Shown here in pieces: positions 43,590 through 51,397 of a stretch of 51,397 nt of DNA. Every line of letters begins with the position of its first letter. The stretch's first letter is position 1. Location: contig WTXG01000252.1 of NCBI GenBank assembly GCA_022496185.1, forward strand, positions 1-51,397, given 5' to 3'. The DNA comes from Multifurca ochricompacta (lineage: Eukaryota > Basidiomycota > Agaricomycetes > Russulales > Russulaceae). The notes under the pieces were generated by a model, which was not told the DNA's origin, made no database searches, and saw only the letters and a list, made by a program, of their open reading frames with translations. Made by a program: the position numbers and the translations under genes.

Positions 43590-45270
43590 CTCCTGATGAG
43601 GACCTTCATCCACTGGTCGAGTATTACTGGCATCTAGGGTTTTTGGATCAGAGCATTGTCAAACATGTTCTGGATCACTTTGATAAATCTCAGTATGGCT
43701 TTAGGTATGTGTGAATCTGCAATTCTGTTCAAACATGTTAGTGATACTGTTTGTTTCAAAGTATAAGGTCCTTGCGGCAAGTCCGCAAGAAACTTGGGTT
43801 GAAGGGAACTTGACAAAAACAGGCTAGTTTCAAAACAATCGCCCTTTTGTACAAGAAATCCGAGAATGATTTCTGACAATGGGTGCCTGGCAGATGGTTA
43901 CTACATTACATCAGGACTATAGCCTGAAGGTGCCCGAGTATGTGATGTTCATTGTCCACTTGGTGATCTGTATTTCTGACATAAAATGCAGAGCGACTGT
44001 TGCCAAGTTTCTGAAACAGACAGAACCAGAGGCTGTTGAATGTTGGAAAGCACAAAGGTTTCAACGAAAGTGGTTTTGGTCAGCTGGTGTCATGGATATA
44101 CTGACAATTTATCAACATGATAAATGGAAAAGGTTTGGCTTATGGCTGCACATTGGCCTTGATCCGTATCCTGGCCGTATTGCATGGTTGAAGGTCTGGT
44201 GGTGCAATCACAATCCCCGACTGATTGTGAGTTATTATCTTGAAGCCGGGCGCAAAGTTGGAGGTATGTTGGTGTTCATGGTGTCTGCTCAATATCCTCC
44301 ACTGACATCCCTTTATAACCAGGTATACCCCTTGTCATGCAGAGTGACCGTGGAACAGAAAACAATGGTGTTGCAAACTGCCATACTGTCACGCGCCACC
44401 AGTTGGATCCCTCCTTGGTCGGTACATTACAACATCACTGGTGTGTTGAGAAGTCAAACATCAAGCCTGAAATTGCCTGGTCCTTGTTGCGATGCCAATT
44501 CACGCCTGGCTTTGAAGATCATCTTGATTTTGGATATAATAATGGGCTATATAATCCTGATGACCCGCTTGAGAAGTAAGGTCATTAGTTATGGCTTCTT
44601 GTAGTGAATCCTAATCATATCATTATATGCAGACTTGTTTTCCGGTGGCTTGCGATCCCATGGCTTCAAGCTGAGCTTGATTCATGGATGCAGCGGTTCA
44701 ACTCCAGCCCTCGACAGGCTGACAAGCACAAACTTTTGCCACAAGGCATTCCCAACATAATTCATGCAAAGCCACATCTGTATGGATCACAAGATTTTAA
44801 GGTATGACATGATTGACTCCCTCCACTATGCCAACATGAACTGAGAGTGTTGTTGAGGTTGTTGTGTGTCCTGATCTCTTTGACGAGATGGAGCAAGAAT
44901 GGGTACGACCGCATGATTCTGTTTTTCAACTTGTTCTGCCAACTTTGCCCAGCAAATAATGACATTCTATCATGCCATGGGTGAACCTGCAGTGTCATCC
45001 CTCACATTTTGGACAATATATCAAGACCTCCTTGCACATTTTCATGCCTTACTGGATGATCCCCAACTTGCCGAGGTTCTTCACATGGCAGATGAAGGTG
45101 CTGATGAGGAAGTCCCCATTTTAACTGGTTTGCATGAATTGTGGCATGGAGACAACATCATAGGTGAGAATGGGTATGTGTACTATGGAGGATTAGAGGA
45201 TCCTCCATTGAGCAATGATGGAGGTCACAATGGCAAGGGTGTTGATGTTGAAAACGTGGTAGATCTTTGA
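43590..45270 (+). pseudogene. Integrase-core (DDE) domain protein, multi-exon, decayed
   Basis: A retroviral-integrase-fold protein of a family I know from agaricomycetes, where it is not part of an LTR element. Exons by splice consensus and homology: 43590-43704, 43762-43937, 43992-44263, 44323-44575, 44633-44801, 44858-45270; introns 54-59 nt. The N-terminal helix-turn-helix-like part reads HPLVEYYWHLGFLDQSIVKH and RSLRQVRKKLGLKGT. The core carries FWSAGVMDIL, QHDKWKRFGLWLHIGLDP, AWLKVWWCNHNPRLI, QSDRGTENNGVANCH and GTLQHHWCVEKSNIKPEIAW, with candidate catalytic Asp in QHDK and QSDRGTEN. The C-terminal part reads LVFRWLAIPWLQAELDSW, ADKHKLLPQGIPN and FWTIYQDLLAHFH. Defects are TGA codons at two probable Arg positions in exon 2 and one-base losses near 43835 and 44950. 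Confidence 0.78.
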
Positions 45271-45379
45271 GAATATGCTGATTTTAGTGACTGAGTGTTT
45301 TCTATTGCAATGACAATGAAATTTGTTACGTCCTGGTGGAGAATGGTACACATAATGCAGCTAAACTATACTAACTGTG

Positions 45380-48300
45380 ATGGCTACTAAGTGCAAAACT
45401 GCTGGGCAGCGCCTACCATCAAGTTTTTCTCCATTCTCTACCACATCTGGTTTGACACCAATGGATGAGGGTTATTCTGCTGATTTCACAAACATTGACA
45501 AGGAGAAAGCTGTCATCTGTGATAGAGAAGGTTGCCCAACCAAGACGTTCCCTCCTGGAACAGACACATTCTATCTTCATAGCAACGATCCCAGCCAAGG
45601 AGGTCATAGAGTCTGTCAGGGCTGCTACCAATACTATAAACAGAAGGAGACCACAAGGCGCAGAGGTACATACTTCTGAATCTTGCTTCATGGCACATTG
45701 CAATGGTATTGATGAATATCTTGTAGAAATTGAAGTGGACCAGAGTGTGGCATCAGCACAACTGAATGTAGAACGTCGTCAAGCAGTTCATCAACAGATA
45801 GCAAAGGCACAATGTGGATGTTAGTGCAATGTTTTACTGACTTTGACTCATGCAAGAGAAACTCACATCTATCCTCCAGAATATACCAATGTCATTCAGC
45901 CAGTTGGCTTTGCATACTCAAATCTGATTGCGCAACGCAGTTCACTCCCGACATTCCAGGCTGGTCATCTGGTCCAGTCCACCAATGGGCCTGTTCGCAT
46001 GGCAACTGCAATTCCTACCATTCAACTTCCAGGGAAAAGGCCTCAGGCTTCTCCCTTCACCGCATCTGCAGGGGTAGTGCTGGGAGGCAGTTCTGGTTAT
46101 ACCAATAATCACTTGTCTTATCAGATGACTCGTCAAACCCTTGCAAATAATGCATACGCACTTCATGGTGGTCATGTGGTAATTGTCGAGGTTCGGGCTG
46201 TTCATATGCCAGTTGAAAAGACAAAGGCGCAGCTGATTGGAGTAAGTCAGACACTTAAAAACATGGGTCTCATGGGACTGACATAGATACCTTGTTTCAA
46301 GGATGTTCTCCAAGCAGTCGATAACGTTCCTGTTCATATTGGTGCTGTTGAGCTCAAGAGCCTCCTCTATGAATGTCTTTTACCTGTGTGGAATGCCTAC
46401 ATCAAGATGGAAGGGTTCCCACTAGAAATCAATGACATTATTATGAGGACGAAGGAATGGGTTGAAATTAAACCCTTGAACCCAGATCAGGACGTGATCG
46501 CATGCCAGTTTTTCAAATCGGAAAGGGTGGATTGACATTCAAGGCAGGCTGCTGCATCATTCTCTTCCACATCCCGAATGCAATTTACAACCAATATCTT
46601 GATTATGCTGAAATGAAGGAGATGGAGAGATTGCAAGAGGCATGAAACACTCACTGATGTCTATGTGACTGATCAACTGATGTTTCTCCCCACAAAATAG
46701 GGGACAGCATGATCTGCAAGTCAGGACAAAGCAGGTGCACACCAGCATCCATTCAGGATCGAGGACTGCAGCATCATCTTCCCATGCAAATATAGCCTCC
46801 ACCTCTACACCTGCTTCGCCACCTCCCAAGCGTGCACGCAAAAACACCCAGCTTGAAGTATCATCAACAATCACTTGCCAGTTGGGGAATGCACTCAGAT
46901 CTCAGAAACCACTGACAATAAGGGCAGCCGCTGCCTATGTGAGGATTGCGTGTTGTGATAAATTACATTCAAAGCAAGGACCTAATTGTAAAAATTCACA
47001 GTTGAAACAAAGTCAATCAATGTTACCACCTACCATGTCGTGCATCGGACACTGGAAGAGTTATTGCAGCCACATCAGGAGGATATCAATTACAAATGGT
47101 ACTTGGGGCCAGCTCACGAGACGTCATTGCACTTGGAGTTTTTGCCGCTGAATCAGAAAAAGGGTGGTTTTAAGCTTGCTACATTTGGAACTGCAAGCCA
47201 GGATCTTTTTGGAGCTGGATTCGAGGTCTGTGCCAAACAGACATTCTATCAAAAGACCGCAACAATCGACTGCACCAGCCAAGGTCCATGCGAAATCACC
47301 CAGAACATCCCCCATGATGGCATTACCCAAGTCTGCAATCTCACAATGGAGATAGCTTGTCTTGTCTGGGCTCATGTACTCCTCAACCTAGTGTACAAGT
47401 TCGTTGACAAGAGTATCACATCACATGGAGTGCCACCATTTCAGATTCCTCGCATGTGCTTTGTTGAAGCTTCACTAGCTATTGAGCATGTCACAAGCGA
47501 ATTTGATGAGGCCAGGGCATTCCTGTTGGAGGAAGTGATTGGTGGGGATGAAGGCCACTTCAGGAAGTATCTGAACAATGTGTCGGCTGCTCCAGTCTCA
47601 TTTACCAATGAAGATGACGAGGAGCAAGCAGAGTTTCTCGCCTTCTCACAGCATGTTCAGTACTTCAAAACAAAAAAAATGGCATTTGTTGCTGATTATC
47701 AAGGTGAGTCTAATCTTCAAGAATGGCTCCCTTCATATATCTCTGTGTTGCTTTTACTTAGTGATGTTCCAGCCCAGCTTGGCCCAAAAGCCGTGGCTTT
47801 GGCTCGGCCTGAGGCGGCTCCGGCTTTCCTGAAGTCTGGGCCAAGCCAAAGCTGCCACAGACGGCTTGGCCCTGGCCCGGCTTGGCCCAAGCTGTGGCTT
47901 TTGGCAGAGAAAATTTTATGACATATAACTAGTAGTTATAGTTCAGCTAATCCAAATATGACTTAGTGTGTTACATATTGCAAAGCTATATTGAAGAAAA
48001 AGTTTGAAATGCCACGATAAACATGATCACGTGACCCAAATCAACCACTTTGTGATCAGATTTCTACTGATTTTGATGATTGCTATTGCACTTGTATATG
48101 CTGTTGAAAGCTGTGGCCTGAGCCGGCGGCTTTGGCTTTTAGCTTCTCTGAGCTGGGCCAAAGCCCTTGCTGGGCCGTCACAACAGCCTGGCTTGGCCCG
48201 GCTTCTGGCTTTGAGCCGGGCCAGGCACATCACTACTTTTACTACTAGGTGGAAACTCGATCCTAAGTGACCCTCAAATCGTAACTGACAGGTGAGCCCT

Positions 48301-48522
48301 ATCAATGCTTACATATCATTTATATTGACCAAATTGTCGATACTGTAATATAGTGCATTGGGGTACATTTTTGCTGAAGGAAACGTGCCCAGCAGTCATC
48401 AATCTTTCAAGACCCACCATCAATGCAACCGCTTCTGCAAATTCTTTCAAGTACCAACTGACTATGACATTTGGGAATCACAAGGGTCCTTGATTCATTC
48501 CATTGACTCCCCGGCCCTCTAA
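45380..48522 (+). CDS. Alpha-type protein kinase with N-terminal Cys-rich domain
   Basis: An atypical Ser/Thr kinase of the MHCK/EF2K family. Exon 1 (45380-45665) carries ICDREGCPTKTF...HRVCQGCYQYY, a four-Cys zinc site. Intron 45666-45726 is in phase with VDQSVASAQLNVERRQAVHQ. The middle part, 45843-46520, has a 60-nt GTAAGT intron at 46242-46301. After a Ser/Thr/Pro-rich linker (46735-46938) and a likely intron 46939-47012 comes the kinase domain. It reads KLATFGTASQDLF, EVCAKQTFYQK, HFRKYLNNVSAAPV and MAFVADYQ (to 47703), then GGNSILSDPQIVTD (48249-48291), then HHQCNRFCKFFQV (zinc Cys/His) and the stop at 48520-48522. A hAT MITE lies in the intron 47704-48248. A stop at 45822 and apparent frame changes near 46505 and 46650 are unresolved, so it may be damaged. 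Confidence 0.72.
47759..48235. mobile_element. hAT-type MITE, copy 2, inside a kinase intron
   Basis: 477 bp, TAGTGATGT...ACATCACTA, with the perfect 8-bp duplication CTTTTACT at 47751-47758 and 48236-48243. Removing it and one duplication leaves a 60-nt GT-AG intron (GTGAGT...ACTACTAG) of ordinary fungal size. The splice sites are intact. Confidence 0.93.
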
Positions 48523-49290
48523 TGGTGGCCCAGGCTATTCTTGCCAAACAATTACTGTGCATTGCTCCTATTCCTACTTACTCTTTTGGCATTTTAATCA
48601 CTAGCCATTCCATTCCTTTTTTCTTCCTAACAAACACACTCATTTCATCTTACCAACTACTCTAAGTACTATTCATTTAGTTTTTTTAATCCGGTTTTCT
48701 TAATATAGCCTTGGACATGGCCTACTCTCCTTTTCATCTGCACAACTTTATTCTATGGCCTTAATGACCATAATTGTTGTCTTTGTTTTCTGACTGCGAC
48801 GAAAAATATTCCAAAGTAAAAAGAGGAGTTTTCGAGGTCCTTGATTGCCTTTCACACTCAGCTGCTTACAAGTCGCAGCACAAACCGAGAAAACAAGCTG
48901 GCCGGTCCCTGTTGCCATATTGACGTACTCTCACATCAATAACCACACCAATTGAAGTCACTCGCTTCCTAACTAAATAGGTAGCTCGCTTAACTGACTC
49001 AGCTAATGAAACATACTCTCTCACAAAACACGCATTCCCGTCGTAGGACAAAGCAGACAAACAACTCACATGAGCCCAGACTAAACCATCCGGACAACTA
49101 GATTTAGAGATGGGTCATGTCGCGGTCACTGTGGCATGGGAAGTGAAGTGAATAGGAATCGTCATGTTCAATTTTACGCCTTTACGGCTGGTATTTAATG
49201 CAAGAAATAACTGGAAATAATCACAAGACAATTATGCTAGTAAACCACAAACTCGTCATAGTGTTAGCCAAATCCAAGCCAAATCCATCA
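48523..49290. other. Intergenic sequence after the kinase
   Basis: AT-rich, pyrimidine-rich stretches (48570-48720) fit a 3' untranslated or intergenic region. A 67-codon minus-strand frame at 48866-49069 matches nothing I know. No other feature is supported. Confidence 0.4.
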
Positions 49291-49294
49291 GAAG

Positions 49295-50137
49295 AAGGTA
49301 GTATAATTTTAAAAACCAACAAGTTGGGCATAGTCCAACTGACTCATGAAAGTAAACCCTGGCTCGAGAGCTTAATCACCTCCGCTTTCAGGTCCGCAGG
49401 GGCGATAAAGTTAGAATGATTAGTGATGTTCCAGCCCGGCTTGGCCCAAAAGCCGCAGCTTTGGCTTGGCCTGAGGCGGCTCCGGCTTTCCTGAAGTCTG
49501 GGCTGAGCCAAAGCCGCCACAGACGGCTTGGCCCTGGCCCGGCTTGGCCCAAGCCGCGGCTTTTGGCAGAGAAAATTTTATGACATATAACTAGTAGTTA
49601 TAGTTCAGCTAATCAAAATCTGACTTAGTGTGTTACGTATTGCAAAGCTATATCGAAGAAAAAGTTTGAAATGCCGCAATAAACATGATCACGTGATCCA
49701 AATCAACCACTTTGTGATCAGATTTCTACTGATTTTGATGATTGCTATTGCACTTGTATGTGCTGTTGAAAGCCGCAGCCTGAGCTGGCAGCTTTGGCTT
49801 TTAATTTCTCTGAGCCGGGCCAAAGCCCTTGCTGGGCCATCACAACGGCCTGGCTTGGCCCGGCCCAAACAGGCCCGGCTTGGCCTGGCTTCTGGCTTTG
49901 AGCCGGGCCAGGCACATCACTAAGAATGATGGGCCAACTTCGAGGGAGGAATGAAACCCGACGCCCATTGTGCAGTGGGGGAACGATTGACGAAGCGAGG
50001 GGGTTGGACTTCAAAGTGGACGGAAGGGTGGAAAGGTGGTATGCCAGAAGACCAGCAACATGAGGTGATGCCATAGATGTGCCGGAAATGATATTCTCCG
50101 CAGAATCAGATCCAATCCGCGGGTGCGAGTGACACAA
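49295..50137 (-). pseudogene. Subtilisin-like serine protease, 3' fragment, carrying a MITE
   Basis: The minus strand from about 50137 reads GSDSAENIISGTSMASPHVA then GLLAYHLS (about 50045-50110). GTSMASPHVAG holds the catalytic Ser of the S8 subtilase family. Farther down, beyond the MITE (49421-49922), IAPADLKAEVIKLSSQGLLS (about 49350-49410) and PNLLVFK (about 49315) match the C-terminal end usual in fungal proteinase K-like enzymes. The Asp and His motifs of the triad and the propeptide are not found upstream within 50138-51397. The two parts lie in different frames, and a TGA follows QGLLS. A truncated, MITE-interrupted relic is most likely. Confidence 0.7.
49421..49922. mobile_element. 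hAT-type MITE, copy 3
   Basis: 502 bp, TAGTGATGT...ACATCACTA, with the perfect 8-bp duplication AGAATGAT at 49413-49420 and 49923-49930. It is 25 bp longer than copies 1 and 2 because of an extra GGCCCGGCTTGG-type unit near its right end. It keeps the most CG dinucleotides, suggesting the youngest of the three. Confidence 0.93.
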
Positions 50138-50982
50138 TGAAAGTTAATTCACTTCACAACAATTGGGAAACTAAACACCTCGACACCATCTGTATCTTAG
50201 TCATATGGTGGCAGAAAATGAATTAAAAAAAAAATAAGAATTTGATATAGTAATGGAATTATTTGGCGTGTGTTGTTTGTCGTTGCACATTATCCAGATC
50301 GACAAACAGTTTCTTGCCACTGCTGAGCCGTATTCCTCCCATTTGCATGATGAGGTATAATTGTAGAGTGTATCACTAATAAATAAAGCGAAGAAACGAC
50401 AGCTCCATAAGGGGTCCATGTCCAGTTACAATCACCAAACGTACTAAATATGTGATAGGCCGATTCATGGGCGTGCTGCCAATAATGCAGCATGTGGACT
50501 TGCAGCATTCAACTTGTTTTGACAACCCATCCTTCTGCGAATGAATACTGTGGTGTTGCTACCTCGTGGCTGCCGGAGTCGTGGAATCATAACGTTTTCC
50601 CTGTTCTGTTCAAATTAATCAGATCTTGAGGTAGAATGTTTTTTTTTCCCTTTTTTGGCGTTGTTTAGACGTAAGGGTTCCAACAGAACTGAGAGCTTTC
50701 ATAGTCTCCTTGCTTCCACCCCATTTGCATGTTTGTCCATTCAATGAGTAAAAATTATATGGTTAATATAGAAGCTTTTACGGCATTTATAAACCGTGCA
50801 CAGGTTTGTCAGGGGGGGGCTCATTAAGCATAACAGTTTACCCTGACGTGAGACCTGAGACCTCAAAGTTGTTCACAGCATCCGAGCCGACAAGCGCAAT
50901 GACTCCATAACGCAATATAAATTGTTGTACACGGGTAGGTAAACACCGGGAGGCAGCCGAGAGCTTGAGATTAGAATTCAGT
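50138..50982. other. Unassigned sequence
   Basis: Overlapping 72-codon minus-strand frames (50201-50508), one with GDCNWTWTPYGA, are not recognised. An A-run lies at 50224-50233 and a T-run at 50640-50648. Nothing else is supported. Confidence 0.35.
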
Positions 50983-51222
50983 TTATGAAGGGTTCTTACG
51001 GGAACGTTTAGGCCCATAGTCTTGAAAGTTCAAAAGCGACCCACAGAAGGAATAGGTGTCAGCGTCATGTGTCAATTCGCGGGCGGACTCGCGACAATCA
51101 AATGTTACCATAGCGCACGCACTACGCCATCTCCTGTGTCTAACCTTGTGATATGGATGGTCGACAGAATGAGACAATAGGCGTGACGCCGCCCTTTTAA
51201 AAGAACGTGTGCGTGTGCTCAT
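50983..51222 (-). CDS. Small Arg/Ser-rich hypothetical protein
   Basis: A 79-codon frame with its own ATG (51222-51220), opening MSTRTRSFKRAASRLLSH and ending KRSRKNPS. It is basic, with no signal peptide or membrane segment. No family recognised. It could be chance or one exon of a larger gene. The sequence upstream (51283-51397) has another open frame. Confidence 0.25.
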   Translation of the reverse strand: MSTRTRSFKRAASRLLSHSVDHPYHKVRHRRWRSACAMVTFDCRESARELTHDADTYSFCGSLLNFQDYGPKRSRKNPS

Positions 51223-51282
51223 CTTTTGTTATCCTCGCCCTCATCCTTATGCTTCCTTTGTGCTGCCGGTGACCGGCTCTTC

Positions 51283-51397
51283 TTCACTTTTGAGCTGTTC
51301 GAACATGTTTTGGGCTCCTTCGTGCTTTAGACTGGCACATAATATTTCTGGCAACAGTTTGTCTAGCTAAAACCTCATTGCATGCTTGACATTTTGT
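51283..51397 (-). other. Open frame with CX2C motif at the window edge
   Basis: From the window end the minus strand reads TKCQACNEVLARQTVARN and stays open to a TGA near 51284. The CX2C followed by a basic helix-like stretch recalls the N-terminal zinc fingers of some fungal transposon-related proteins. Too short to assign. Confidence 0.2.

Noticed and set aside
46284..46286. In-frame TAG as evidence that the alpha-kinase is a pseudogene.
   Set aside because: It falls inside a 60-nt GTAAGT...CAAG segment (46242-46301) that is an in-phase intron.

Overview
The window looks like nuclear DNA of a filamentous basidiomycete, most likely an agaricomycete. The non-retroelement genes on the right carry GT-AG introns of 54-74 nt, and their families (integrase-core protein, alpha-type kinase, subtilase) are ones I associate with Agaricomycetes. 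No rRNA, tRNA, CRISPR or bacterial-style operon was seen. About 85% of the window is transposable-element DNA.

Left edge (1-958): unassigned sequence carrying one hAT-type MITE (427-903, 8-bp target duplication).

Nest (959-36336): LTR retrotransposons inserted in one another, read from target-site duplications (TSDs). A Ty1/Copia LTR at 1969-4665 holds a Tc1/mariner fold-back element (2133-3723, TA duplication) and a solo Ty3/Gypsy LTR (3927-4519, TSD TGTGA). Next is an internally deleted Copia (4709-36336, + strand). Its 5' LTR is split by Gypsy G1 (5100-34645, - strand, TSD CTCAT). The 3' LTR of G1 is split by Gypsy C (5414-26970, + strand, TSD ATGTG). The 5' LTR of C is split by a complete Copia (5483-19506, - strand, TSD CTTGC). 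That Copia is split near its gag/protease junction by Gypsy A (9665-17146, - strand, TSD CACTA). G1 also carries a solo Copia LTR (28328-28829, TSD GTCTT). LTR-pair divergence counted by eye runs the same way as the nesting: G1 about 26/582, C about 28/594, Copia about 10/513, A 1/592.

A, C, G1 and a fragment at 976-1968 belong to one chromodomain Gypsy (chromovirus) lineage: gag with a CCHC knuckle, PR-RT-RNase H-INT-chromodomain, and an extra 3' ORF with four CCHC-like knuckles. Their primer-binding sites match the predicted 5' end of their own transcript, which points to Tf1/sushi-type self-priming. A separate Gypsy, D (36666-43184, + strand), shows the same arrangement with a different primer sequence, and has an unrecognised protein in place of a normal gag. 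The Copia family instead has a primer site complementary to the anticodon arm of initiator tRNA-Met.

Right flank (43185-51397): a decayed multi-exon integrase-core gene (43590-45270), an alpha-type protein kinase gene (about 45380-48522) with a hAT MITE inside an intron, and a subtilase 3' fragment on the minus strand carrying a third MITE. The rest is unassigned. Most coding regions are broken. Older copies are broken mainly by TGA stops, whereas A and D are broken mainly by single-base losses that may be assembly errors.
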